Shown here: positions 1 to 11,680 of the stretch, in pieces
How positions within the stretch are numbered: position 1 is the stretch's first letter
Layout of the letters: each line of letters begins with the position of its first letter
Assembly (NCBI RefSeq): GCF_907164915.1
Contig: NC_061869.1
Span: forward strand, 9,597,721-9,661,720
Length of the DNA: 64,000 bases
Direction of reading: 5' to 3'
Origin: Impatiens glandulifera
Taxonomy: Eukaryota > Streptophyta > Magnoliopsida > Ericales > Balsaminaceae
Position numbers and translations under genes: made by a program
The notes under the pieces: model-generated
Told to the model about the DNA's origin: nothing
What the model saw: the letters and a program-made list of their open reading frames with translations, nothing else
Databases searched by the model: none

Positions 1-937
1 CTAAAAAGTCACGAATTTAATTACATCTAAAAGCGTTTTAAGTTTAAGCGGAAGGCCATAACGGTTCACCATCATGCTATAAATAGTGGACTAACAATGA
101 GATTTGATTCTAATTCTTCTTATTAATTTTATGGTTATTAAAATATTTACCACTATGGATAAATAAAAAAATACTTCTACTAGCTATTTAATCACATGTT
201 TTTATTGAGAATCAATTATATTACTAGGTTCTAATTTCTTTTAATTTCAATGTTTTTGTTACTTGTATAGCCAGATAAGTATACAATATTCATAATAGCA
301 TATATTATGAAAATTTATAGCTAAATTACAAATTAAGGCACTATTTTATAATTAATTCAAAATTTAGATGATGTGTTCATTCCTACATTAAAAAATTTTA
401 ATCTTCATAATATAACTATTACTCACTAAACTACAATATTTTGCATCATACAAGTTATCTACACATACTGAACTTGAAAATTTGGCAAATTCCTATAAAA
501 GCGTAAAACAAGATACTTTTGATACCAATAAATGTCTAATATTTTGCAGATCGTCGTGTCTTGATCACAAATTTAAATTGTCGTGTGAATTTGGTAACTA
601 TATGATTTAGTCATATTTGTTTTCTTTGCGATTGGACTGCATGGGCAAGTGGGTGGACCATAAAATGTGTAAACTTAATGAATTGAAATGCTATTAATTT
701 CAAAAGAAAGGATTGACAGTAAAGTTTAAAATGTGAAATTAATTCTAAAAGGTAAGGTTGGCACTAAAAGATAAAAATGATGTAACAACCACCTGATTAA
801 GACTATCAACTCATCCATTGCCATTGGCCCATTTTATCTGTTCCCAATCCTAATTTTCCTATAGATATATTCCTCCACTTTTATTCATATCATCGACTTC
901 ATCTCCTCTCAGCCATCATCATTGAACACACAAAAAA

Positions 938-1217
938 ATGGCGAGCTCTCAGTTGGCAAGATTTGCTAATTGCTATGGAGGTTGCACCACCTCAGTTTGT
1001 AGCTTTCATGAGATACAGAGAACCGAAAATGCTAGACACCATTCATGAAGAAGACATAGATATGAAAACATTTGATGCTTTGTCTCAATCCACCAATGGC
1101 CTAAAATTGAAATCACCCTTATCCTTTACTTCAACTTCCAACATCAAGAGACTTAAATTAAAATTAAACCATTTAACTTGTAAAAAAAGGTTAACTGGAA
1201 CTGCTAGAGTCGGATAA
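938..1217 (+). pseudogene. Array copy A1: broken small-protein gene with a transposon-derived tail
   Basis: The normal start (ATG 938, MASSQLARFA) is present, but a 7-bp insertion near 967-973 shifts the frame in the N-terminal motif. An internal ATG at 975 reopens the frame (MEVAPPQFVAFMRYR), which runs through KMLDTIHEEDID and the serine/threonine-rich part. Near 1160-1175 the sequence leaves the family: the normal C-terminus is missing and the last ~20 codons come from the hAT-like MITE seen in the other A units. The join lies in 'aaattaaaatta', which both partners share, so a deletion at microhomology is likely. Either a dead copy or one making an N- and C-terminally altered protein. Confidence 0.75.
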
Positions 1218-1300
1218 CTAATAAACCAGTAAAATGAAACTGGTAATCTATCGGTTCGGTTCGGTTATCAATTTTTCTGGTTTTTGCACAATCATAATCA
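1170..1300. mobile_element. Right end of a hAT-like MITE (A1 unit)
   Basis: Holds 'atcggttcggttcggttat' and the right end 'tttttgcacaatcat', next to copia-derived DNA. It matches the right part of the element at 11,680-12,254 in unit A3. The left end has been deleted together with the 3' end of gene copy A1. An 8-bp target duplication (atcatgat / atcatgtt) is inferred by comparing A3 left and A1 right with the empty site in B1. Confidence 0.55.
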
Positions 1301-1500
1301 TGTTGGCATATCTTCATGCAAACCGTCACTAACTTTTGTTGATACTAAAGTGCTATATCGAGCACTCCATTTACAGATCCGTCTCTTTATAGGAACTTTG
1401 CAGGAGCACTTCATGATCTTACTTTTACGAGAAACGATATCACTTATGATGTGCAACAAGTGTGTTTATTCATGCATGACCCGAAAGATTATATTCTAGC
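1300..1500 (+). pseudogene. Ty1/copia polymerase fragment (A1 unit)
   Basis: Frameshifted remnant of the copia reverse transcriptase/RNase H junction. Pieces like CSCKPS, ...YRSL..., and QQVCLFMHDP can be read in different frames. The same fragment recurs in every complete spacer of the array, so the insertion predates the array. Not functional. Confidence 0.6.
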
Positions 1501-1733
1501 AATAAAATTCTAATAAATGCGTCAGAATCCAAACATATTCATGCGTCAAAGCTCAAAGCAATCTGTTCTTATGCAGGTGTCTAGGTTATATAAAAGTGCA
1601 TAAAAAAGAATGTGATAAGTATTGAATATAATATATTATAACAATCAAATCTTAATAAATACGTCTAAAGATAATGCAAACATACTCTGCATCTAGGTTC
1701 ATAACAACATGTTCTTATGTCATGTGTACAGTA

Positions 1734-2018
1734 TTGAGAAAAAATTTAATCTTTAAACACACGATAAAAGAAGATATAGAGATATAGTGGTAAAAAATAA
1801 TAAGGAACACAAGATATAACGAGGTTCGACCAATAATGCCTACATCCTCGGGGAGTCGTTAATTCTATTAATTTTCCATGGAATAATGGTCCGAGTAACC
1901 TATGTTACAATGTCTCTATTTATAAGAGTACATCAAAACCCAAAAGACAAAACTAATACTCAAGACTTAAAATTCATTATAATATATAAACTCTAATAAA
2001 ATATGAACCCCAAACTCA
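1734..2018. mobile_element. Candidate solo LTR, only in unit A1
   Basis: 285 bp present in the A1 spacer and absent from the same place in other units (gtgtataagttatataat in A2), so the site is a natural filled/empty pair. Ends read TGAG...CTCA as expected for an LTR. Inside are a TATA-like 'tatttataagag' and the motif 'acgaggttcgac...cctcgg', which I associate with plant copia-type LTRs. The target duplication is not clean. Because it is in one unit only, it inserted after the array formed. Confidence 0.45.
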
Positions 2019-3452
2019 ATATATGTTATATAATAGTCTATGAAAATGAACGAGATAAGTATTGAAATATATGTGGGCGAATAGCAAACTCCAAAAGGGT
2101 ACCACAAGTTACTTAAGCTTCTTTATGCGCTTAGGAAACTATTGAACGCTTCTCCACAACTCGGAGATCGGCCTAACACGATACTCAAATTTCAGCCTCT
2201 TACTAACCGATTCTCTAAAAAAACAAGGCTAAAAAAAGCATTTACATGTGTATCCAAAAATACATCTCGAGTCTAATGTACTCAAAAAAGGTTCGTCATG
2301 AAAGTCATTTGAAGAAATCAAATATTTATAAGGTAACAATGTCTAAGTCACAAAAATTAAAACTTATGATTAACCTTGAGAAACAAGGTTTGTTATTAAA
2401 AGACTTGGTGTTATAATCGAGTCAAATAGTACACAAGAAAGTGAAAGGATTATGAACCACTCTTGTCTAAATTCTTAATCTAACCAAATTCAAATAGCAC
2501 AGCAATAATCAACAAGTATTAATAATGAGCTAACAATGAGATTTGATTCTTATCCTTCTTATTAATTTGATGTTATTAAAATATACACCACAATGGATAG
2601 ATAAAAAATACTTCTACTAGCTAGCTACTTTAATTACATGTTTTTCATGAGAATCGGTTATATTATTGGTAACTAAATTCTTTTAAGTTCTATTTTTTTT
2701 GTTACATATATAGCCAGGTAAGGATAATATATCTTATTAATTAATAACATGTATTATGAAAATTTATAGCTAAATTTTAAAGGCACTATACTTTATAATT
2801 AATTCAAAATTTATATGATCTGATCATTACTAGATTGAGTCAATATTTAAATCTTCATTTTCATAATATATTACTATTACTCACTATATAGAGACAATAC
2901 AATATCTGAAATCATATTCCTCGAAAAAGTGTATAAGTTATTTATACACATACATGGAATTTTAAATTTTGACAACCTATAAAAGCGTAAAATGAGATGC
3001 TTTCGATACCAACAAATGATCTATTTATTTGGTTTGATATGACATCAAAGACATTTAACATTTTGCCAATGATCGTGTCTTTCTCACCAATTTAAATTGT
3101 CGTGTGAATTGGGTAACTTTAAATGATTTAGCCATATGTTGCGATTGGTCTGCTTATCGCATGGGCACGAGGGGACCATATAAATGTGTAAATTTAATAA
3201 ATTAAAGTGCAATTAATTCCAAAAGGAAGGGTTGCACTAAAATTTAAAATGTGAAATTAATTCTAAAAGGGTAAGGTTGACACTAAAGCTAAAAATGATG
3301 TCAAAACACTTGATTAAGACCATCAAATCATCCATTGCCATTGCCCATTTTATCTGTTCCCAATCCTATTTTTCCTATATATATATTCATCCACTTCTAT
3401 TCATATCATAAACTTCATCTCCTCTTCACCATCATCATTGAACACAAAAGAA

Positions 3453-3797
3453 ATGGCGAACTCTCGGTTGGCAAGATTTGCTATGGAGGTTGCACCACCT
3501 CAGTTTGTAGCTGTCATGAGATACAGAGCACCAAAAATGTTAGACACCATCCATGAAGAAGACATAGATATGAAAACATTTGATGCTTTGTCTCAATCCA
3601 CCAATGGCCTAAAATTGAAATCACCCTCATCCCTTACTTCAACCTCCAACATCAAGTCTAGCCTAAAATTGAAATCACCATTCTCCCCTACTTCGACCTC
3701 CAACATGAATTCGAAGTCTAGCTCCTATCGCTTCAAGGATATTCAAAAGTCATTTCATTTTTCGGCAAGTAAAGCTTCTGCTTTTGAAAACCACTAG
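3453..3797 (+). CDS. Array copy B1: small plant protein of unknown function, 114 aa
   Basis: Intact single-exon ORF from ATG 3453 (aaag-aaATGG context; a longer non-ATG frame is ignored). The N-terminus MANSRLARFAMEVAPPQF continues VAVMRYRAPKMLDTIHEEDID; this EVAPPQ-x-V-x-VMR-x-R...KMLDTI-x-EED signature resembles small plant-specific proteins that I remember as uncharacterised. Residues ~45-85 hold a tandem repeat of about 17 residues (LKLKSP.S.TSTSNIKSS twice). The C-terminus is SSSYRFKDIQ.SFHFSASKA. There is no signal peptide, membrane segment or known catalytic motif. Basic and serine-rich; probably soluble. This copy has a two-residue insertion (NMNSKSSS). A TATA-like run lies at 3376-3386. 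Function not known. Confidence 0.75.
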   Translation: MANSRLARFAMEVAPPQFVAVMRYRAPKMLDTIHEEDIDMKTFDALSQSTNGLKLKSPSSLTSTSNIKSSLKLKSPFSPTSTSNMNSKSSSYRFKDIQKSFHFSASKASAFENH

Positions 3798-3959
3798 TAG
3801 CTATACATCTTTTGAGTAGTGGGTTGATTATGGCTTTTTTAAATATTAATTATTGAAGATCACACTATGTAATCAATGTTTAATGGTAGCAAGTGACTTA
3901 GCTCAAATAAATGCATGTTTATCGAAAAGGTACATCTGTGGATTCGTAAAGTTATTATT

Positions 3960-4326
3960 TTCCTTTTTAACTCGGAAATTGATATAAAAAAACTTGGGCA
4001 AACTATGATATTTTTTGAGTGTCCCCGTTACATCATGCCGATGGTTTATTTTTGTCACAATAAAGTATGTAGTAGAGATTGTTGATCGTACTGGCATCTG
4101 TTCCTGTAAACTGTCACTAACTCATTTTGATATTAAATCGAAACTCAGTGCTACATCTAGCATTCCATTTGTATATCCATCTTATAGGAGCCTTGCACGG
4201 GCACTTCAGTATCTTATTTTTACGAGACCCGACATCACTTATTTTGTGCAACAAGTGTGTTTATTCATGCATGACTCGGAATATGCGCACATTCATGCAT
4301 TACTATATTCTAACAATCCGTCCTAA
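3960..4326 (+). pseudogene. Ty1/copia polymerase fragment (B1 unit)
   Basis: Degenerate copia reverse transcriptase C-terminal part: a KDLG(Q)..YF-like block near 3990, then IVDRTGICSCKLSLTHFD and YRSLARALQYLIFTRPDITY, and QQVCLFMHD. The DMKDLG...YFLGI and RSL.GALQYLT.TRPDI blocks are typical of copia polyproteins. No MITE interrupts it here, which makes this the 'empty site' for the MITE in A units. Confidence 0.7.
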
Positions 4327-5910
4327 TAAATGTGTTAATAATATGTTCTTATGCCATTTGTCTAGTTTATATAATAGTGCATAAAAAAAACAAGTATTAA
4401 TATAATATATAACAATCAAGTCCTAATAAATGTGTCTAACGATAATACAAACATACTCATGTGTCTAGGCTCATAACAATATGTTTCTATGGCATGTGTC
4501 TAAGTTATATAATAGTGCATAAAAAGGAATGAGATAGGTACAGAATATACATGTGGGCGAAGAAGCAACTATTGGACGCTTCTCCATAACTCAGAGATCG
4601 TCCTAACTCGAAACTCAAATTTCAGCCTCTCACTAACCCTTTCGTTTCTCTAAAAAAATAAGGCTCATGAAAAAAAACATTTATAAACGTATCAAAAAAC
4701 ACACCTATTAAGTCTAATGTACTCAACAAGGTTCGTTGTGGAAGTCACAAAAATTAAAACTTATGATTAACCTTGAGAAACAAGGTTTGTTATTAGACCT
4801 AGCATTTTAGTCGAGTCAAATAGTACACAAGAACGGGAAAGGATTATGAACCACTCTTGTCTAAAATGCTTGATGGAACCATATTAAAATAGCTCTGCAA
4901 TAATCAATAAGATTATGAGATATGGTCTCCTTACCCTCAATACAAAGCCATCAAGTATTAATAATGGGCTAACAATGAGATTTGATTCTCATTCTTCTTA
5001 TTAATTTGATAGTTATAAAAATACATACCACTATGGATAGATAAAAAAAAAAATACTACTAGCTACCTACTTTAATTACATGTTTTTAATGAGAATCAAA
5101 TATATTAGTGAGTTCTAAATTCTATAAGTTCAATCTTTTTTGTTACTTTTATAGCCAGGTAAGCATACAATATATCTTATAATAGCATATATTGTGAAAT
5201 TTTAAAGGCACTATATATACTTTATAATTAATTCAAAATTTAGATGATGTGTTCATTACTATATTGGTCATTACTATATGAAGTAATTTAAATCTTCATT
5301 TTCATAATATATATTACTATTAGTCTCTAAAAAAAAGACAATACATTATCTAACATCATATTCCTCGAGAAAGTGTACAAATTATCCACATATGTGGAAT
5401 TTTAAAATTTGACAACCTATAAAAGTGTAAAACGAGATGTTTTCGATACCAACAAATGTCTACTTACTTGGTTTGATACGACATTGAAGACATTTAATAT
5501 TTTGAAGATCCATGTCTAATTGCTCACAAAATTAGATTGTCGTGTGAATTGGGTAACTATACATGATTTAGCCATATTTGCTTCCTTTAAAATTGGCCTG
5601 CCTTATCTCATGGGCAGGATGGACCATATAAATATGTAAATTTAATGAATTAAAATGCAATTACTTCCTAAAGAAATGGTTGGCACTAAAATTTAAAATG
5701 TGAAATTAATTCTAGGTAAGGTTGACACTAAAAGCTAAAAATGATGTAACAACCACTTGATTAAGACCATCAACTCATCCATTGCCATTGGCTCATTGCC
5801 AATTTTATCTGTTCCCAATCCCAATTTTCCTATATATACATATTCCTCCACTTATATTCATATCATCAACTTCATCTCCTCTCCACCATCATCATTGAAC
5901 ACACAAAAAA

Positions 5911-6249
5911 ATGGCGAGCTCTCGATTGGCAAGATTTTCTATGGAGGTTGCACCACCTCAGTTTGTAGCTGTCATGAAATACAGAGCACCAAAAATGCTA
6001 GACACCATCCATGAAGAAGACATAGATATGAAAACATTTGATGCTTTGTCTCAATCCACCAATGGCCTAAAATTGAAATCACCCTTATCCCTTACTTCAA
6101 CCTCCAACATCAAGTCTAGCCTAAAATTGAATTCACCATTCTTCCCTACTTCGACCTCCAACATCCAGTCTAGCTCATATCGCTTCAAGGATATTCAAAC
6201 ATCATTTCGATTTTCCGCAAGTAAAGCTTCTGCTTTTGAAAACCACTAG
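5911..6249 (+). CDS. Array copy A2: small plant protein of unknown function, 112 aa
   Basis: Intact ORF from ATG 5911 (acaaaaaaATGGCG). Starts MASSRLARFSMEVAPPQF, with VAVMKYRAPKMLDTIHEEDID following (R to K at the family VMR-x-R site). The internal repeat is present in two units (LKLKSPLSLTSTSNIKSS, then LKLNSPFFPTSTSNIQSS). It ends KASAFENH like the other copies. A TATA-like run lies at about 5832-5840. No known domain. It belongs to the A branch with A1 and A3. Confidence 0.75.
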   Translation: MASSRLARFSMEVAPPQFVAVMKYRAPKMLDTIHEEDIDMKTFDALSQSTNGLKLKSPLSLTSTSNIKSSLKLNSPFFPTSTSNIQSSSYRFKDIQTSFRFSASKASAFENH

Positions 6250-6477
6250 TAGATATATATCACTTTTTGAGTAGTGGTTTGATCATGGCTTTTTTAAATA
6301 TTAGTTATTGAAGACACTATGTAATCTATGTTTAATAGTAGCTAGTGACTTGGCTCAATCAAAGAAATGTATGTTTATTGAAAATGTAGCTATGTGGCTT
6401 ATCTTCTATTATACATGATGACATCATATTGATTGTGTCTTCAAATTAAATTCGTAAAGTTATTATTATCCTTTTTT

Positions 6478-6590
6478 AGCTCGTAATTTGCTAGGAAGGA
6501 CATAGGCAGAATAAACGATTTTTTTGGGTATCGTCGTTTATTTTTGTCAAAAAGAAATATGTAACAGAGATTGTTGTTCGTGTTTAGTGG
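6478..6590 (+). pseudogene. Short copia polymerase remnant (A2 unit)
   Basis: About 110 bp related to the copia block at 9060-9200 (tttttgggta, then gtttatttttgtca, then agagattgttg). It is cut by the hAT-like MITE that starts at 6587; the rest of the copia fragment was lost in the same deletion that removed the MITE right end. Confidence 0.5.
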
Positions 6591-6712
6591 TGTTCAACGG
6601 GTCGGTTAACCGGTTCTGATTAAGTCCGATTTTGTCATTTGTATTACAAATTGGTTAACCGACCGACATTATAATCAGTTTTACCGGTTTTGATTATACT
6701 CATTTCTGTGGG
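6587..6712. mobile_element. Left end of a hAT-like MITE (A2 unit)
   Basis: Begins gtggtgttcaacgggtcgg and carries repeated ggttaaccg motifs, like the fuller copy at 11,680. It breaks off into sequence that in other units lies beyond the copia fragment. So A2 kept the left end, A1 the right end, and A3 most of the element. Confidence 0.55.
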
Positions 6713-8229
6713 CTAACCATATGTTCTTATGTCACGTGTATAAGTTATATAATAGTCTATAAAAATGAACGAAATAAGTATTGAAATATATGTGGGCAAA
6801 AGCAAACTCCAGAAGGGTACCACAAGTCGGTTAAGCTTCCTTATGCGCTTAGGCAACTACTGGATGCATCTCCACAACTCGGAGATCATCCTAATTCGAA
6901 ACTCAAATTTCAGGCTCTTGTTAACCCCTTTCGATTCTCTCAAAAAACAAGGCTAAATAAAAAAAGCATTTTACAAGCGTATCAAAAAATACACCAATTG
7001 AGTCTAATGTACTCAACAAGGTTCATCGTGCAAGTCATTTAAAGAAATCAAATATTTATAAAGGTAACTATGTGTAAGTCACAATAATTAAAACTTATGA
7101 TTAACCTTGTGAAACAAGGTTTGTTATTAAAAGACATGGTGCTTTAATCGAGTCAAATAGTACACAAGAAAGTGAAAGGATTATGAACCACTCTTGTCTA
7201 AATGTTTAATCTAATCATATTCAAATAGCTCAGCAATTAATAATCAATAAGATTATGAGATATGGTCTCTTTACCCTCAATACCAACAAGTATTAATAAT
7301 GGGCTAACAATTTTGATTCTAATCCTTCTTATTAATTTGTTAGTTATTAAAATATACACCACAATGGATAGTTAAAAAAAATACTTCTACTAGCTAGCTA
7401 CTTTAATTACACGTTTTTAATGAGAATCAATTATATTAGAGGGTTCTAAATTCTTTAAGTTCAATTTATTTTTGTTACTTTTATAGCCAGGTAAGTATAC
7501 AATATTATCTTATAATAGCATATATATATTATGAAAATTTATAGCTAAATTTGTAAGGCACTATACTTTCCAATTAATTCAAAATTTAGATGATGTGTTC
7601 ATTACTATATGAAAAGTCAATTAAATCTTCATTTTCATAATATATATTACTATTACTCGCTAAATAGAGACAATACAATATCTGGAATCATATTCCTCGA
7701 GAAAGTATATAAGTTATCCACACATGTGGAACTTTAAAATTTGATAACCTATAAAAGCGTAAAACGAGAAACTTTCGATACCAACAAATGTCTACTTATT
7801 GGTTTGATACGACATCAAAGACATCTAATATTTTGCAGATCGTCATGTCTTTTCTCACAAATTTAGATTGTCGTGTGAATTGGGTAACTATTTATGATTT
7901 AGCCATATTTGTTTCCTTTGCAATTGATCCTCGCATAGGCACGAGGGGACTATATAAATATGTAAATTTAATGAATTAAAATGCAATTAATTTCAAAAGG
8001 AAGGGTTGGCATTAAAATTTGAAACGTGAAATTAAATCTAAAAGGTAAGGTTGACATGTACTAAAGCTAAAAATGATGTAAAACACTTGATTAAGACCAT
8101 TAAATCATCCATTGTCACTGCCCATTTTATTTGTTCCCAATACTATTTTTCATATATGTATATTCTTCCACTTCTATTCATATCATAAACTTCATCTCTT
8201 CTTCACCATCATCATTGAACACAAAAGAA

Positions 8230-8567
8230 ATGGAGAACTCTCGGTTGGCGAGATTTGCTATGGAGGTTGCACCACCTCATTTGTAGCTGTCATGAGATAC
8301 AGAGCACCAAAAATGTTAGACACCATCCATGAAGAAGACATAGATATGAAAACATTTGATGCTTTGTCGCAATCCACCAATGGCCTAAAATTGAAATCAC
8401 CCTTATCCCTTACTTCAACCTCCAACATCAAGTCTAGCCTAAAATTGAAATCACCATTCTCCCCTACATTGACCTCCAACATGAAGTCTAGCTCCTATCC
8501 CTTCAAGGATATTCAAACATCATTTCATTTTTCGGCAAGTAAAGCTTCTGCTTTCGAAAACCACTAG
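8230..8567 (+). pseudogene. Array copy B2: small-protein gene with a 1-bp deletion
   Basis: The start MENSRLARFAMEVAPPH is followed at once by a stop (cat ttg tag), because one base is missing from 'cctcagtttgtag' (here cctcatttgtag, 8275-8287). Downstream the family frame resumes at VAVMRYRAPKMLDTI and is open to KASAFENH and the usual stop at 8567. Only this single-base lesion separates it from a complete gene, so the break is recent or a sequencing error. An upstream in-frame extension from 8112 reaches the same downstream part but is 5' non-coding DNA in the sister copies. Confidence 0.75.
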
Positions 8568-8755
8568 TAACTATATATATTTTGAGTAGTTGTTTGATCA
8601 TGGCTTTTTTAAATATTAGCTATTGAAGACACTATGTAATCTATGTTTAATAGTAGGCAATGACTTACTTGGCTCAAACAAATGTATGTTTATCAAAAAG
8701 GTACATCTGTGACTTATCGAGTTATCTTCTAATGTAAATGGATTACATCATATTA

Positions 8756-9013
8756 GGCCTTGTTCTTATTCAGGTTTTTCAAATAACCCAACAAAATCAA
8801 TTATCACATCACTCTCTCTTATCTATCAAATCAATCAATTCATTAACCAAAATACTAAAATAACCTCTATTTTAAATTATTATTATTTATTTTATTTATA
8901 TATATGAATACCCTTTAAGTCTTTTTAAAAAAAAAAACATTATTATTTTCTTAAAATCATCACTCATAATCATTATTTCCACCCTCTAGGTTATTTAAAT
9001 AACCTGAAACGCC
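8756..9013. mobile_element. Tourist-like (PIF/Harbinger) MITE, 258 bp
   Basis: Starts ggccttgttcttattcaggt and ends ggttatttaaataacctgaaacgcc. The ends are inverted repeats (TTCAGGTT.TTTNAAATAACC), with a short gap in one end. It is flanked by TTA on both sides (8753-8755, 9014-9016), the usual Tourist/Harbinger target duplication. The related unit A2 has the empty site (atcatattgattgtgtcttc), which confirms the insertion and its limits. Confidence 0.75.
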
Positions 9014-9059
9014 TTAGTTGTCTTCAGATTAAATTAGTAAAGTTATTATTATCCTTTTT

Positions 9060-9420
9060 AACTCGAAATTGATATGAAAGACTTGGGCAGACTAAGATAT
9101 TTTTTGGGTATCCATGTTAGTTATCAACTTATCATCATGCCGAAGGTTTATTTTTGTCACAAATAGTATGCAACAAAGATTGTTGATCGTGTTGGCATGT
9201 GTTCCTGTAAACCGTCACTAACTCGATCCTGTTGATATGAAACCGAAACTCGATACTATATCTAGCACTCCATTTGTATATGACTCACATGCACTTCAGT
9301 ATCTTAATTTTACAAGACCCTACAATCATTGATTTTGTGCAAAAAATGTGTTTATTCATGTGTTACCCGAAATATGTGCACATGCATTCATTAATATATT
9401 CTAGCAATCGATCTAATAAA
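9060..9420 (+). pseudogene. Ty1/copia polymerase fragment (B2 unit), best preserved
   Basis: One frame reads DMKDLGRLRYFLGIHVS near 9071-9121, the canonical copia reverse transcriptase block. It is followed by IVDRVGMCSCKPSLT and, after frame changes, a decayed TRPDI...VQQVC region to about 9420. Stops and shifts throughout; not functional. Confidence 0.75.
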
Positions 9421-10993
9421 TACGTCTAAGGATAATCCAAACAATATATGTTCTTATGCCATGTGTCAAGGTTATATAATAGTGCATAAAAAGGAAAGAG
9501 TTAAGTATCAAGTCCTAATAAATGCGTCAGGCGATAATCCAAACATACTCATGTGTTTAGGCTATAACAATATGTTCTTATTCCATGTGACTAAGTTATA
9601 TAATAGTGCATAAAAAGGAACGAGACAAGTATTAAATATACTTCTTTATGTACTTAGTCAACTGTTGGACGCTTCTCCACAACTCAGAGATCGTCCTAGC
9701 TCGAATTCAAATTTCAGAGGCTCAAGAAAAAAACATTTACAAGTGTATCAAAAAAACGTACACCTATTGAGTCTAATGTAATAATCAAGGATCACTGTGA
9801 AAGTCATGTGAAGAAATTAAATATTTATAAGGTAATTATGTCTAAGTCACAAAAAATACAACTTATGATTAACCTTGAGAAACAAGGTTTGTTATTAGAA
9901 GACCTAGTGTTTTAGTCGAGTCAAATAGTACACGAGAAAGGAAATGATTATGAACCACTCTTGTCTAAATGCTTGATGGAACCATATTAAAATAGCTCTG
10001 CAATAATCAATAAGATGATGATATATGATCTCCTTACCCTCAATACAAATCCATCAAGTATTAATAATGGATTAACAATGAAATTTGATTCTCATTCTTC
10101 TTATTAATTTAATTGTTATTAAAATATATACCACTATGAATAGATAAAAAAAAAATACTTTTACTAGCTTGCTACTTCAATTACATGTTTTAATGAGAAT
10201 CAATTATATTAGTGGGTTCTAATTCCATAAGTTCAATCCCTTTTGTTACTTATATAGCCAGGTAAATATACAATATATCTTTTAATAGCTTATATTTTGA
10301 AAAATTATAGCCAAATTTTAAAGGCACTAGTTCATTACTTTATAATTAATTCAATTTGGATGATGAGTTCATTAATATATGAAGTCAATTAAATCTTCAT
10401 TTCCATAATATATACTATTATTAGTCACTAAATAGAGACAGTACAGGCATCATATTCCTTGAAAAAGTGTACAAGTTATCCACATAAATATGTGGAACTT
10501 TAAAATTTGACAACCTTTAAAAGTGTAAAACGAGATGTTTTCGATACCAAGAAATGTATACTTATCTGGTTTGATACGACATTGAAGAAAATTTAACATT
10601 TTACAAATCGTCATGTCTTGCTCACAAATCTAGATTGCCGTGTGTGTTGGGTAACTATATATGCTTCATTTACAATTGGTCCGCCTTAACGCATGGCACG
10701 TGGGTGGACCATATAAATGTGTAAATTTAATGAATTAAAATGCAATTAATTTCAAAAGAAAGGGTTGGCACTAAATTTTAAAATGTGAAATTAATTCTAA
10801 AAGGTAAGGTTGGCACTAAAAGCTAAAAATGATGTAACAACTACTTGATTAAGACCATCAACTCATCCATTGCCATTTCCATTGCCCATTTTATCTGTTC
10901 CCAATCCTATTTTTCCTATATATATATTCATCCACTTCTATTCATATCATCAACTTCATCTCCTCTTCACCATCATCATTGAACACAAAAGAA

Positions 10994-11332
10994 ATGGCGA
11001 GCTCTCGGTTGGCAAAATTTTCTATGGAGGTTGCACCACCTAAGTTTGCAGCTGTCATGAGACACAGAGCACCGAAAATGTTAGACACCATCCATGAAGA
11101 AGACATAGATATGAAAACATTTGATGCTTTGTCTCAATCCACCAATGGCCTTAAATTGAAATCACCTTTATCCCTTACTTCAACTTCCAACATCAAGTCT
11201 AGCCTTAAATTAAAATTACCATTCTCTTCTACTTCGACCTCCAACATCAAGTCTAGCTCCTATCGCTTCAAGGATATTCAAACATCATTTCAATTTTCGG
11301 CAAGTAAAGCTTCTGCTTTTGAAAACTATTAG
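10994..11332 (+). CDS. Array copy A3: small plant protein of unknown function, 112 aa
   Basis: Intact ORF from ATG 10994. Starts MASSRLAKFSMEVAPPKF and continues AAVMRHRAPKMLDTIHEEDID; Q-to-K in EVAPPQ and V-to-A make it the most divergent open copy in the N-terminal signature. The internal repeat is present twice (LKLKSPLSLTSTSNIKSS / LKLKLPFSSTSTSNIKSS). It ends KASAFENY rather than ENH. A TATA-like run lies at 10917-10927. No recognised domain, signal peptide or membrane segment. Confidence 0.75.
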   Translation: MASSRLAKFSMEVAPPKFAAVMRHRAPKMLDTIHEEDIDMKTFDALSQSTNGLKLKSPLSLTSTSNIKSSLKLKLPFSSTSTSNIKSSSYRFKDIQTSFQFSASKASAFENY

Positions 11333-11559
11333 TAGCTATATATATCTTTTTGAGTAGTGGTTTGATCATGACTTTTTTAAATTTAGTTATTTAAGACACT
11401 ATGTAATCTATATTTAATAGTAGCCAGTAACTTGGCTCAAATAAATGTATGTTTATGGAAAAGATGCATCTGTAGCTTATCTTCTATATTGTACATTTGT
11501 ACGTGTGGATGACATTATATAGGCTATGTCTTCATAATAAATTAGTAAAGTTATTATAA

Positions 11560-11680
11560 TCCTTTTTAACTTGGAATTTTCTAAGACTAAACTATTTGTT
11601 TGGGTATCATGTGGATGGTTTATTTTTGTCACAAAAGAAGTATCATTGTGCTTATGCCTTAGAGATTGTTGATCATGATT
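11560..11680 (+). pseudogene. Copia polymerase remnant, 5' piece (A3 unit)
   Basis: Decayed copia DNA matching 9060-9190 (ttgtttgggtatc, then gtttatttttgtca, then gagattgttgatc), interrupted by the MITE that follows. The other side of the insertion resumes at about 12,250. Confidence 0.5.

Noticed and set aside
8258..8482. Minus-strand frame over gene copy B2
   Set aside because: Mirror of the family coding sequence on the opposite strand; no independent support.
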